Assembly (NCBI GenBank): GCA_020796225.1
Contig: CM036758.1
Coordinates: forward strand, 70,158,366 to 70,222,365
Reading direction: 5' to 3'
DNA length: 64,000 nucleotides
From: Arion vulgaris
Lineage: Eukaryota; Mollusca; Gastropoda; Stylommatophora; Arionidae
Shown here: one piece after another, positions 30,691 through 40,862 of the stretch
Layout of the letters: each line of letters starts with the position of its first letter
How positions within the stretch are numbered: the first letter of the stretch is position 1
Program-made: the position numbers and the translations under genes
Notes under the pieces: model-generated
Database searches by the model: none
What the model was told of the DNA's origin: nothing
Seen by the model: only the letters and a program-made list of their open reading frames with translations

Positions 30691-31397
30691 TGACTGCATC
30701 AAAACTATGTAGCATGCATAGTATCATCATTTGTATATTCCAACAAGATTAATTATCATGATAAAAGTTATCACCAACAAACATAGGGATAACCGATATT
30801 GTATATGTGTCAACAAAAAGAATCACTGCGATTCAGATAATCGCTGCTGGCAATTTCAGAAAAATAAATATTGAGGGACTAATGTATTTTACTGTAAGAC
30901 TGTCATGTTTTTGCTGTCATAAATACTGTCTCCATTCTAATTATAGCTAAGCATAAACATATATTTTGTACTGATGTCTTGATAAAGTGTCAAGATATGA
31001 AAACATGTCATTTTCTGAAGAGAAGTATGACGTTGACCGTCTGTCAACATAAAGATCACGATTCAATTTCTTATACTAGCAGTTCGTGAATTACTTTTTT
31101 ATCTTATGAATGGATACAGATTTTTTGTCTTAGATGCGCGAGTATTGCATTTTTAACATATTGTTTTGGAGATTCGATTTTTGTTTAATTTTTTTTGTTG
31201 GGTGTGAAATCGATGTGTTATTATAATTTTATCATCGCAATGTGACGATTAGATTGTTTTTCTGATAGCAATTTCTTTACTATGTTTTCCTTCCAGCAAT
31301 TCTTCGATTAATTTGTAGCTATTGCAATGTGATGATATTTTTATTGTCATTGCAATGTTGTAACTTAATCTTTGATTCAGTGATTCAGCATCTAGTC
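30691..31397. other. No gene seen; possible Penelope-like relic at 30970-31015
   Basis: The sequence cttgataaagtgtcaagata followed by tgaaaacatgtc resembles the other two Penelope-like relics in this window. The rest is AT-rich. Confidence 0.3.
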
Positions 31398-31487
31398 ACC
31401 ATAAGCGCATAACTTCCACAACGCACAATGTTCTCTTTGGCTCAGACCACAATAAGTGATCGAAAGGTAGCGTTCGCAGAAGAAGAT
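31398..31487 (+). mobile_element. SINE-C 3' fragment, diverged
   Basis: It contains aagcgcataacttccacaac, tctttggctcagacca and gcgttcgcagaagaag. It is a short, old 5'-truncated copy. Confidence 0.65.
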
Positions 31488-31714
31488 TCAGTGATTGTTT
31501 GAATGATTGAATAATTGATATGACCATCATCACTGGACAACGGTGAATAGCCAGTTAACCATGTGTGATTGGATCTGTTTCTTACACAATCAAATATCTG
31601 CAGCAGTGCACGGACTCTGTAGCACTGGCGAGGGTTGCCGATGAAATTGTGATGACGATACAAATTTAATGACATTTTATTTTTATTTTTTCAAGGAACT
31701 TAGCCTGGTCAATG
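31488..31714. other. No feature recognised
   Basis: Spacer with a T-rich end. Confidence 0.3.
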
Positions 31715-32515
31715 ACTTTCTTATTGCATTGGCCTCTTTGTTTCAACAGCAAATATGTTTGGTTGCATGTTGTATGTTCTGTGCTGAATCACAGCATCTA
31801 ATGTAGCTGTAATGGTCTATTCTGGAGAGGCAATTCTTGGCACAGTTGCTGCAGGTGAAACTGGAGACTGGAGTGGTTACATAAGATAGTCTTGCTGCTC
31901 TCTTTTGTCTCCACATGTGATGGTTTTTTTTTCTTCTCTTCTTTATTCAGCCACCCCTTACTGCTGCTCGGCATGTTTGCTAGTCTTTGTTCAGCCACCC
32001 CTTACTGCCGCTAGGCATGTTTGCTAGTCTTTGTTCAGCCACCCCTCACTGCTGCTCGGCATGTTTGCTAGTCTTTGTTCAGCCACCCCTCACTGCTGCT
32101 CGGCATGTTTGCTAGTCTTTGTTCAGCCACCCCTCACTGCTGCTCGGCATGTTTGCTAGTCTTTGTTCAGCCACCCCTCACTGCTGCTCGGCATGTTTGC
32201 TAGTCTTTGTTCAGCCACCCCTCACTGCTGCTCGGCATGTTTGCTAGTCTTTGCTCAGCCGCTCCAAATTTTCTTTGTCTATTCCGAATGAAGTTAGATC
32301 ACGCCTGCAGGTGTCAATAAAGCGTAGTGATGGGCGCACATGTTTTCTAGTACCGGTTGCGTGTTACCATATAGAATATCCTTTGGGATTCTACCAATGC
32401 CTATTCGGCACATATGTCCCAACCATCTCAGACGTCGCTGACTCACCAAGGTGTACATGCTTGGAATGCCAGCACTGTCCAGAACTTCTGTATTGGAGAT
32501 GTGGTATTAGCATCA
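31715..32515 (-). mobile_element. L9 LINE 3' end with an internal 44-bp array
   Basis: It matches L9 at 15.77-16.32 kb on both sides of the array. The ORF2 part is caaggtgtacatgcttggaa through gaatgaagttagatcacgcc. The finger region reads CSNCAKNCLSRIDHYSY (31793-31856), with the usual first His of the pair changed to Tyr. The array sits between the QDR-W block and the finger. The copy is inactive. Confidence 0.88.
31948..32259. repeat. 44-bp minisatellite born inside L9
   Basis: Seven units start at 31948 and every 44 bp after, with a partial eighth at 32256. The unit is cagccacccctcactgctgc followed by tcggcatgtttgctagtctt and tgtt. The L9 copy at 16.02-16.07 kb has the same segment once. 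Confidence 0.95.
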
Positions 32516-32699
32516 AATACTGTGTATTCGCCTCAGACTGCTTATGTGAAAGGTATTAATGTGATGTTCTTGCCTAGCATAATTTCAATGACGATGAAAT
32601 TAGGATGATATTTTATTTATTTTAATTTCTACTAAATTTAGCTCTGTAACCAACTTTACAGTGTACTTATATCACTGTTTAACTTCAAAGGATTTTTTT
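32516..32699. other. No feature recognised
   Basis: AT-rich spacer. Confidence 0.3.
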
Positions 32700-32868
32700 A
32701 TATGTTCAACTTGAAAAAGGAAGTTACATTTTACGTGTTCAACCTGAAAAAGGAAAATACGATTTACGTGTTAAACTTGAAAAAGGAAGTTACGTTTTAC
32801 GTGTTCAACCTGAAATAGGAAATTACGATTTACGTGTTCAACTTGAAACAGGAATTTGCGTTTTATCA
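32700..32868. repeat. 33-bp minisatellite, 5 units
   Basis: The unit is acgtgttcaacttgaaaaag followed by gaagttacgttttt-like sequence. The last unit merges into dispersed repeat R10. Confidence 0.85.
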
Positions 32869-32937
32869 TCCGTATCCTATATGACTAGGAACTAGATCTC
32901 GCCTACTTTGAGACCCAAAGATCACTAACAAATAACC
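32832..32937 (+). repeat. Dispersed repeat R10, copy 2
   Basis: It matches 9203-9312 at acgtgttcaacttg, tatgactaggaactagatct and the following block. Copy 1 has no array, so the array grew from the R10 edge. Confidence 0.5.
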
Positions 32938-33059
32938 TATATAATTATATATGTTTCTTTCTTTATCGGTTTTTTTTATGAACTCTTCTATAAATGTACA
33001 ATATAATGTAATAATCAACATCATTACAAGATTAAATGTTTGATTCATTTCAGTACAGT

Positions 33060-33190
33060 TGCAGGTACTGGAAATGGAAACACCAATTTACGGTGTTTGT
33101 CACCAGGTAGCTGAATGTGTGCACCATTTACGGTGTTTGTCACCAGATAACTGAATTTGCACACCACTTTACAGTGTTTTTCACATTTTG
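33060..33190. repeat. Imperfect tandem repeat, about 47 bp x 3
   Basis: The shared phrases are tttacggtgtttgtcaccag and ctgaat...gcacc. Confidence 0.7.
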
Positions 33191-33532
33191 AAATAACCAT
33201 TTCAAGAGCGTCTGTTAACGTGTGGAAATTTGCATCAAGCTTTCTATACTTACGTCTGTCTACTAGACGCGTGCGTATGTTTTCATAAAAAAAACATTTA
33301 TAGGAACATATTTCATATCTTTTTCGATATCATACTCACAATAACAGTCTGAAGTAATGCAGCCTACTATATGGGTGACCCCTTGAAGGTGAAGTAAAGT
33401 CTTGGTTAACTCTGACGATAATTTATGTCATATAATTGACTGCGTTTTAAGTCTAATATGGTGTTCTAATTTCATTCCCAGGAGATTTTACTCTTTAGTC
33501 TACCTATTTATAAATACTACCATTACGTGCCT
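33191..33532. other. No gene seen
   Basis: Spacer without a recognised element. Confidence 0.4.
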
Positions 33533-33728
33533 ACAATAATCGACACTCAGGACACAGAGCACAAGGCAGGCCAAGAACACGATGGATAGATAACATCTCA
33601 GAGTCCCTGCGAAAGCAAGGACTGACAACGTCAAGCGCAACACACCTGGCACAAGATAGAAAACTAACTCTCCCACGTCGCTTCACGGCAAATGTGGTTA
33701 AGATAAGATAAGAGGAAGATAAGATAGT
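33533..33728 (+). mobile_element. L1 LINE 3' end
   Basis: It holds acaataatcgacactcagga, gcaggccaagaacacgatgg and cccacgtcgcttcacggcaa, with a tail of agataagataagag. It is 5'-truncated. Confidence 0.9.
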
Positions 33729-34119
33729 TAAAAATAGCTGATGACAATTCTGAATTTTGTTACAATTTTGTGATACAGAGTAAAAACGAATAGAACCACT
33801 GTCTCCTCTCACATGTTGTCAAAGGCGCATGATGGGAATGAGCATTGGACCGGTGACTCACAATTGAAGAAAATAAAAGCAACAGAAACAAAAAATAAAA
33901 TGCCTCATGAATATTCGAATGCTATTGTTTTCAGTGGCGGAAAAAAAGAACTATACATGATGAAGAGAGGGATGAAAGCCTATATCTCAAAGTAAATGCA
34001 TAAGACTATGTTTGTAAGTAAGAGACAAGTACAAAAAGAAGTGAATGTTCATTTTTTGGGTCTCTGCTTTGATTGTCCTTGGGTGCGTATAGGACTGGTG
34101 AAATTGTTGACGCTTTTCA
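33729..34119. other. No gene seen
   Basis: Purine-rich DNA with short frames and no recognised motif. Confidence 0.35.
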
Positions 34120-34600
34120 GATACGTATTTTTTTTTCTCTCTAACTTTCTGTCTTTACCTATTTCTATGCATTCTCTCTCTTTCTCTGTTCATCCTTATA
34201 TCTCTCTACTTTGGCTTTGTCTCTCTTCTTCTGTGTCTCTCTACTTTACTCCTTCATTATATATATATCTTTTTTATCTACTCTCTTTTTGTCTCTTTCT
34301 CCCTCCCTCTCTTTCTCTGTTTATCCTTCTATTTCTCTCTACTTTTATACTTTTGATTTTCTCTCTCCTTTACTTCTTCACTATATATATATATATATTC
34401 CTTTTCTACTCTCTCTCTCTCTTACTCCCTCTGTCTCTTTCTCTGTTTATCCTTATATATCTCTCTACTTATGTAATCTTGCTTTGTCTTTCTTCTTCTT
34501 GACCGCTCTCCTTCACTCCTTCCCTATACATATATATATATATAATCTATAATCTGTCTTTATCTTCACTCTCTCTTTCTCCTTCTGTCTAAGACTATAC
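34120..34600. repeat. Pyrimidine-rich imperfect tandem repeat
   Basis: Phrases such as ctctctttctctgtttatcc, ctctctact and tatatatat recur about every 110-140 bp. Two overlapping frames of 168 and 113 codons rich in Ser, Leu and Phe result from the CT bias. Confidence 0.8.
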
Positions 34601-34644
34601 TTGCACCATATTTTGCTAAATATATAACTCCTTATTCTCGTTTA

Positions 34645-34710
34645 AGCACGACACTTGGCAACAACCAGGTAGCAGTGTGACGACAAAAGAAGAAGAAGAA
34701 GAAGAAGAAT
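34645..34710 (+). mobile_element. L3 LINE 3' terminus only
   Basis: It reads cgacacttggcaacaaccag, gtagcagtgtgacgacaaaa and then (GAA)n. It matches the reversed L3 end at 1.95-2.0 kb and is an extreme 5' truncation. Confidence 0.75.
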
Positions 34711-35654
34711 TATTGTTTTTATTTCTTGCTCTACTATCTCGTTGACTTTCTCTCTAGTTTCCTCAACATTTTTGTTTGATGTTTATAATATAATCTTACT
34801 CTCCTTTTCCCTTGACGACTAAAACATGTGGGCTACTTACGTTTGATTCTTGTAATACGTTTCCTACGCGCTTCCACAAATGTCTCTTCTTCCTGGCACG
34901 AACTCGGTTCTCGGTACCAGTAACGCACGATTCCTAGTTCATCATCATTTTGTGATGGGAGGAGAAATCGATATAGCAATTCTTTTCTGTCGGTGAAGAA
35001 AATCTAGCAGCGGCGGCACAATTTGTGTTCACATTTAAACTTGACATTGATGAAAAATTCTTCTAGAACTACACGTCTGGAAGGCTTTGTTCATGTTTAT
35101 ATTGTCACTAAAAAAACACCAGCAATATATTCCCAAGTAACTTGTCCACAGCGATACCGACCTCCTTCAGTTTATATAATCGCTCTTCAACCTTCTGGGG
35201 AATCGCCGAAGATATTGCGAGGCTTGGAGTGGCAGTTGTAGTAATCTTCTGAGACGTATTTTGTCGGCTAAAATTTTCCAGGGATGTTGTTTCTCTTCTG
35301 GAACTTTGACTTCATTTATGGTGGTTTAATGGCTTTCCCTTGCAGACCATTGACTGACTACTCTAGCTAATGGTGTTTGCCTCCAAAGACAATTAATTTT
35401 GGAGACAGACCCTGCTGAGTTTGCTAGAGCTGGTATCAGTTGACCGTTTTGAAAATAATGCGCGCTTGAGCGCAAAGTTACCAGATTTTGTGTCTACAAA
35501 TGTGATTGTACGCTAAAACAGGTAATTTATATTTTGTTATCTAATATTTGATTGCAATTTCCCGTATTTTCAAATATTTATTTTATTATTCCTTTTTGCA
35601 TTGCTGTTTTCATTAATGTTAGAATCCTAATGCATTCTTTTAATTCATATTTTT
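34711..35654. other. No gene seen
   Basis: Mixed-composition DNA. A 72-codon frame at 35023-35241 has no motif I recognise. Confidence 0.4.
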
Positions 35655-35702
35655 CATGGTTTAGACGAGCATACGAAACCGAACTTAAAGAAGAAGAAGA
35701 AT
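35655..35702 (+). mobile_element. GAA-tailed retroelement 3' terminus
   Basis: It reads catggtttagacgagcatac, gaaaccgaac and ttaaagaagaagaagaa. The same end lies reversed near 42.95 kb. The shared gaacnnaaagaagaag end resembles that of SINE-B. Confidence 0.5.
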
Positions 35703-35903
35703 TTATATTTCGCCTTTTACTGCACCTTGCGGTGATATGATTTTATTTTATTTCAACATTAGTTTTCAATTTGAATTTGACAAATATGTTTCCTATTTCT
35801 GTCTGCAATTTAATATATTTCTAAAAATTAAATAAGATGGAAAATGAAAAATATTAGGTAGTAGGGTTTACTCATTACACAGTTAATCAATCAATCTATA
35901 CAT

Positions 35904-35934
35904 CTGTTGATTGATTGAATCAATCAATCAACAG
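35904..35934. repeat. Perfect hairpin, 14-bp arms with 3-nt loop
   Basis: The left arm is ctgttgattgattg and the right arm is caatcaatcaacag. A further run of attaatcaatcaatc lies just upstream. It could form a cruciform. It is not a terminator in any gene context. Confidence 0.8.
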
Positions 35935-36284
35935 TTAATCACTAAGCTTAATAATCTTACACGAAATCCGACTATCAATCTAGATACTCACTGAGTTCAT
36001 GAAGACAACTCTTCTCACTGTTCAAACTTTTCATAATAAGAAACTAATCACAGAACTAAACGATAAGAATTGATAACAGAACTCAAGAGACATTCTTAAG
36101 TTAACTGGTTAGTTGGTTAGTTAACCAGTTAATTAGTAAGTTAGTTAACTAGACTGTTGTTCAGTTCGTTAGTTACTTAGTCAATTAGTTAGTTAGCTAC
36201 TTAGTCAGTTTGTTTGTTTGATTGCTAACAAAACTGATGTCACAGCAATAAAATAAAGTTTCCCGTAACTTTTTCAGATATTAA
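35935..36284. other. No gene seen; ttag-rich stretch
   Basis: Between about 36100 and 36235 gttagtt-type words recur. The rest is unremarkable. Confidence 0.4.
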
Positions 36285-36445
36285 GGATTGAAGTCACTTC
36301 ACTTTACATTTCTAGACCCTAGTGTGCAGGAGGTCCAATTTCTTTCCTCACGTTTGAAACGTTGAGAGTGGGATTGAACCTCCAACCCTCTTGTGCCCAA
36401 GCCGATAGGCGAACGCATATGCATTACGCTAATGATGTCGCAGTA
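36285..36445 (-). mobile_element. SINE-I copy
   Basis: The minus strand has a tRNA-like head. Box A is near tagcgtaatgcatatgcg and box B is ggaggttcaatcccac. The body has cgtgaggaaagaaattggac, cctgcacac and ctagaaatgtaaagtgaag. It matches 54.2-54.37 kb. Confidence 0.65.
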
Positions 36446-36734
36446 CATTCAGTATGTTGGAACAGTTTGTTTCAACATTTGAAAAATGTTAATGGTTGTT
36501 GATAGTTTCCATATCACGCTTCTTACTTGCACTTTTAACCCGCCATCCCAGGGAGACCTTTCAACTTTTTTTAACGATTCATGTCGAATTCTTCCAGTGG
36601 CAGTAATGCGTCCTCCTCAAATGTCAATTAAATAACAGCATTTACGAACATTACCAGTTGAGGGATGCAATTGTATGAAGAACCTATGCACAACACAGAC
36701 AAAGTAGCGAAATTAAAAACTATCTACAAAATCT
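36446..36734. other. No gene seen
   Basis: Spacer. Confidence 0.35.
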
Positions 36735-36905
36735 ACACATCAACTGTCGAGCGTATTACACAAAGCAAAAACACCGTAGCTCCAGCAAAACTTCTAGAGT
36801 TTGTCAGAAAAATGTTTACGTGTACCGAACGACGCGGCTCAGATTCGAACGTACGACTTTCTGAACGGAAAACAAACGGTTTGACCACTTCGCCACAGTA
36901 TGGAT
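36735..36905 (-). mobile_element. SINE-E copy, 3'-shortened
   Basis: The minus strand head is tggcgaagtggtcaaaccgt, with box B cgttcgaatctgagcc. The body follows through cggtgtttttgctttgtgta. It is old and diverged. Confidence 0.75.
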
Positions 36906-36942
36906 TCGAAGCAATCTCTTGCACAATTAAATGTCCGACCAT

Positions 36943-37145
36943 TTTTTTGATCCAGAAGCACTTGAGCTTTTCAGCTCTTCGACTCGGTGTCATGGAACAT
37001 CGTAACCCTTCGGTTCGGTGCCACGAACAACGTGAATCTGGGGAACCTGTGGCTTTTCTGCCAGCCCGCGGAATTGAACCCGCACTCACAGATGGCTAGT
37101 CACCCGTAGTCCAACGTGCTACGAAAACGCTGGGCAGGCGGGCAT
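36943..37145 (-). mobile_element. SINE-G copy, full length
   Basis: It begins with the reversed A tail and gatccagaagcacttgagct. It ends at the head cccagcgttttcgtagcac reversed. The flanks share gaccatt, a possible short TSD. A frame of 144 codons here merely joins SINE-E and SINE-G sequence. Confidence 0.9.
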
Positions 37146-37473
37146 GCCAGACCATTAAGCTCTATTAATATACAAAGAAGTGCTAGACTAAAGTTGTTTG
37201 TGTTTTTTTAAATTGAAATAAAACAAAAGAGAACACTTTATATGTCCACCAGGAAGTTTGTAGTCAGGCATGAGCGCGTGTGTATGGTTAGGTGAGTGTG
37301 TATGCTTTTTTATGAGCACACATATCTGTGTGTATGTGTTTCTACTTTGTTTTGTGAATAGATGAGATTATATAGAAGTCTGCGTGTTATGTGAACGTTT
37401 ATGTGTGAGTTATTTTTGTGAGAGTGTGCTTATTGTTGTGTGAATATATACATATATATTCTCATTGTACCGT
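37146..37473. other. No gene seen; TG-rich DNA
   Basis: tgtgtg and gtgtatg words are dense from about 37260 to 37440. Confidence 0.5.
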
Positions 37474-37877
37474 TATAATAGCCGTCCATCGCAAGCGATG
37501 ATGACAACAATCTCAGACGTGTGCTGTTGCACCTCTCTGGTGTGTGCGGAGGTGACTGTAGAGTCCAATCCTAGAACAGAATCCCCGACCACAGGTGGGT
37601 CATACATGATCAAGGTTAGACATGTGTGTGTTGTGTGCTCTGTCTTTTCGCGCTGCTCGTTTTCTCTGTGACTCAACCATACGATGATTCTCAGCTATTC
37701 GGGTTCCTCTTTGTTGTTACAGCGCCACATTTGGCGATCTTGCGCAAGGATTCCCAGCACGTATTGTCTATATCGAAGCATTTCAGAGACACTTTAAGAG
37801 TGTCTTTAAAGCGTTTTTCTGTCCACCAGCTAAACGTCTGCCTCCTTCAAGCTCGCCATACATCAACTGTTTTGGGA
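37474..37877 (-). mobile_element. L5 LINE 3' end
   Basis: It matches L5 from the GG-RR block through LAQDRQMWRCN to the finger. In this copy the first zinc-binding Cys codon is TGA, so the finger is broken. It ends gcgatggacggctattataa. Confidence 0.9.
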
Positions 37878-37906
37878 TGTATAAGTTACAAAGCGCCTGT
37901 AAGTCT

Positions 37907-38183
37907 TCTGTTCTTCTTCTTCTTCAAACGCTTCATATCGACCACTTGTCAACCACTCTGTGTGATTTGTATAGGATCCGAGCCTACGATCGATTATACG
38001 TTGTGCCAGTTATGCGCCTACAAGTAAGCCAGCACATCCGATTTCTGCGATACATTTTTTTTTAAACTAGTGTAGCTTATCTAGGCCCATTCCTCAGTCG
38101 CCTTTTACGACATGTCTTGTAGGTCGTAATGTTACTATTATTTGCTCCCTTGAGCGTCCCGGCAACAAACGATCGGGCCTGCA
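37907..38183 (-). mobile_element. SINE-C copy, full length
   Basis: A reversed GAA tail is followed by cgaccacttgtcaaccactc, gttgtgccagttatgcgcct, acatgtcttgtaggtcg and gagcgtcccggcaac. It lies between an L5 and an L7 3' end. Confidence 0.92.
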
Positions 38184-38335
38184 AGTAATTTCACCATATC
38201 GCTCTATCCTGGGCAACTCACGCAATCTCTTTCATGAAAGTAAGTCCGATTATTCTTGCCTCTCTCAGCAAAGTTTGTTTCAGCGTTTCTCTAGGGTGTT
38301 CCTTTCTTTCTTGCATCCTTTGCTGTGTGATGTAT
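38184..38335 (-). mobile_element. L7 LINE 3' fragment
   Basis: It matches L7 at gggcctgcaagtaatttc, cgctctatcctgggcaact and cttgcctctctcagcaaagt on the plus strand. Its 3' tail is cut by the SINE-C. Confidence 0.8.
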
Positions 38336-38563
38336 GAATACCCATGTTAATGTGTTTGTTTGTTTGTGTGTTCGTTCTTCTCAACTAAATATTAAATCCT
38401 CTTTGTGATCTGTATGGTTTGCTCTGAGAGGCTGAGTAAGTTGCGTTTCCGTTTTGCCACCACGAAAAGTAGGACAGAACGCAGCCCCCTGGTATCATAA
38501 GTCCGAATATAACGTTAATAATATTATACTCCTTAGCTTTACACTTAACTTATAACAAAAAAT
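38336..38563. other. No feature recognised
   Basis: Spacer. Confidence 0.3.
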
Positions 38564-38815
38564 CGCCCGAGTGGTTACCGGGCCCAAATTTGTGATGTAA
38601 AGAATAGAACCACTGTTACCTGCAACGCATGTCGGAAGAGGCGTCTAAGGATGTGTGGCTGAAATCGGCTGCATGTGTCCTAAACGTGTAGAAGTCTATG
38701 CGTTTAGGGACTACCAAACCAATGTGCAACGTATACATGTTCTTGGCAAGATCAAACATATCACAAAGAGTGATTAAAATTGGTCGTAAAGAACGAACGC
38801 AAAGAAGAAGAAGAA
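38564..38815 (+). mobile_element. SINE-B copy, full length
   Basis: It runs from cgcccgagtggttaccgggc through gtcctaaacgtgtagaagtc to gaacgcaaagaagaagaag. Confidence 0.93.
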
Positions 38816-39065
38816 AATCACATCAAATAACCTTGATTTAGCGCATGCTATGTTGTGTTTAAAATGAATTAGTCTATAAACAACAATACTGGAATGTGAG
38901 GATCACGTGACAGTTATGGTCTTATTTCTTATACTTATTATCTGAGACCGCCGGACATATATATATATATGAGACCACAGACAGGCATTCCCGAATTTCG
39001 GCCAACGTCTATGCATAGTATCCTAAAGAACAAAATGTATGAAAAAAGGTTTTCTTCATCTTAAG
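38816..39065. other. No feature recognised
   Basis: Spacer with a short TA run at about 38958-38971. Confidence 0.3.
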
Positions 39066-39327
39066 AACCATTTTTCATACCTTGTGGTATATCGGATAAT
39101 ACGGCGTTAGGTCCGTATTTTTCAGTGATCTTCGGGTCCCGATGGGTGATCTGGTCAACATCACACCAGTCCCCTTTACTTCCCAGTGATTTTCCTGGTA
39201 CCAAATTACGGCTGGGCCGACCTGAGAGCCGTTACGGTAGGAACAAATTCCACGCCCACTGCAGAATTGAACCCGGACTACTAACCTAAGAAGCCAGTTC
39301 ACTAACAACTACGCTACTGCGGCTCTC
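39066..39327 (-). mobile_element. SINE-D copy
   Basis: The reversed end tttttcataccttgtggtat leads through gcccactgcagaattgaacc (box B reversed) to ctacgctactgcggctctc. Confidence 0.9.
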
Positions 39328-39517
39328 ATGTAGAAAGGTAACTGTAAAATGTTCGAGCAGAAAATCCCCACTTTAAACTACCACATCTGGAGTTATACTG
39401 TAGCTTGGTATCAGATCTCATTGGACATAGGGAGCCCGTTACCGCTAACTTAAACCAGTGTTATAATGGGTATATAAATGTGCTTACAGTATGTGTGTGT
39501 ATGTATGTTCGGTGTTT
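39328..39517. other. No feature recognised
   Basis: Spacer. Confidence 0.3.
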
Positions 39518-39822
39518 GTTTCGATATAGACAATACGTGTTGGAATCCCTTGCGCAAGATCGCCAAATGTGGCGCTGTAACAACAAAAGAGGAACCCGAA
39601 TAGCTGAGAATCATCGCATTGTTGAGTCACAGAGAAAACGAGCAGCGCGAAAAGACAGAGCACGCACATGTCTAACCTTGATCATGTATGCCCCACCTGT
39701 GGTCGGGGATTCTGTTCTAGGATTGGACTCTACAGTCACCTCCGCACACACCAGAGAGGTGCAACAACACACGTCTGAGATTGTTGTCATCATCGTTTGC
39801 GATGGACGGCTATTATATCTGT
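39518..39822 (+). mobile_element. L5 LINE 3' end with intact finger region
   Basis: It begins tttcgatatagacaatacg and encodes LAQDRQMWRCNNKRGTRIAE, then NHRIVESQRKRAARKDRA. After a frame change, the finger CPTCGRGFCSRIGLYSH follows. It ends gcgatggacggctattat. The 5' end is truncated at the same region as other copies. Confidence 0.92.
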
Positions 39823-39844
39823 AAGTCCTCTAGAAACAAAAATG

Positions 39845-40010
39845 TAGGTGTGTATGTTTGGGAATGCGTGCGTGTGCGTGTTTTGAGTGATAGTTTATGT
39901 GTGTGTGTATGTCAGTATGTTCTTCGAGCGGGAGTTTGTTAGTACGTGTGTTGCTGCGTGTGTGCGAGTGTATACACATATACGTGTGTGTATGTGATTC
40001 CGTTTCAGAG
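39845..40010. repeat. TG-rich low-complexity DNA
   Basis: tgtgtgtatg and gtgtgcg words are dense. No unit of fixed length is present. Confidence 0.7.
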
Positions 40011-40034
40011 CCACATATAAGTCTCTGGTCTTCT

Positions 40035-40330
40035 GCATTCTTAACATATGTTCCAACTACTCTCATATCCTTTTTTATTCTTACTTCCGCATAGATATTG
40101 TTGATGTCTGTACGTCGTGTGATCTCAGTATTAACTATTCTATGATCCTAGCCAACTCGGAGAATTCTTCTGAGACATCTTTCGTCAAAGCCACTTATGC
40201 GACTGTCTGTCTTTATACTTGTTTTTGTTCCATGTCTCTGCTGCATACAGTCAGACTGAGCGCACATTTGGTTTGTATATATTGAATTTAGTTTGTGTCA
40301 TATAAGCTGATGATCTCCATACTTTGTCCA
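40035..40330 (-). mobile_element. L10 LINE ORF2 fragment
   Basis: The minus strand reads ISGFDERCLRRILRV, then DHRIVNTEITRRTDINNIYA and VGTYVKNAEDQRLICG. The pattern FDxRCLRRIL followed by NxEI follows the reverse transcriptase core of several invertebrate LINE clades. No tail is visible. Confidence 0.6.
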
Positions 40331-40369
40331 ATGATCTGAATGTTACAGATATCATTCAAATTCTTGCGT

Positions 40370-40545
40370 TATCAGTTATCGGTTATCAGTTATATGAGGA
40401 CTATCATCATAGCACTCCAGACTATCTCAGTTATATGAGGCTTATCATCATAGCACTCCAGACATGTCCATAGGTGCTCCGATCTCCGCCTCAACAAATC
40501 AGCAGCGTTCAGCAGCCCAACACGCTATTGCGATGTTGGTTAATA
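40370..40545. repeat. Dispersed repeat R8, copy 2, with internal duplication
   Basis: It shares cgcctcaacaaatcagcagc and aacacgctattgcgatgttg with 8167-8290. In this copy the first part (gttatatgaggctatcatca-like, then tagcactccagac) is duplicated over about 47 bp. Confidence 0.6.
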
Positions 40546-40584
40546 TTTGCGTTAAAATTCTTGCGTTGGTTTCCCTTACTACAT

Positions 40585-40855
40585 CCTCGTCTATCGTTGA
40601 ATAGTTAGTTAGTTTGTTAGTTAGTTAGTTTGTTAGTTTGTTAGTTAGTTAGTTAGTTATTTTGTTCCTTTCGTGCCAAAGGCGGAACATAGGGCAGAGG
40701 TGTTAGATCTCCATGTCTCCGTTGCTAGCAGTTGGAGATCGTGTATGGTTTTACATTCCAATAGTTTACTTTCTTGTTGGATGGTTCTTCGAAGAATGTC
40801 TTTGGTCTTACGTTTTCTTTTCCCAACTGGTGACCACATAAGGACTTGTCGTTAA
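40585..40855 (-). mobile_element. L11 LINE 3' end with AACT-type tail
   Basis: The minus strand encodes GKRKRKTKDILRRTIQQESK, LLATETWRSNTSALCSAFGT and KGTK, then a stop. This matches the usual GRPxxTxRRT...WRxxVxALCS ending of L7-like LINEs. The tail is a run of aactaactaac, seen on the plus strand as ttagttagtt (40600-40660). Confidence 0.65.
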
Positions 40856-40862
40856 TTTCTTA

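Noticed and set aside
33996..34552. Ser/Leu/Phe-rich frames of 168 and 113 codons
   Set aside because: They translate a pyrimidine-rich imperfect repeat. Composition alone explains them.
36665..37099. Open frame of 144 codons
   Set aside because: It runs through a reversed SINE-E and a reversed SINE-G, and the opposite strand is open as well.
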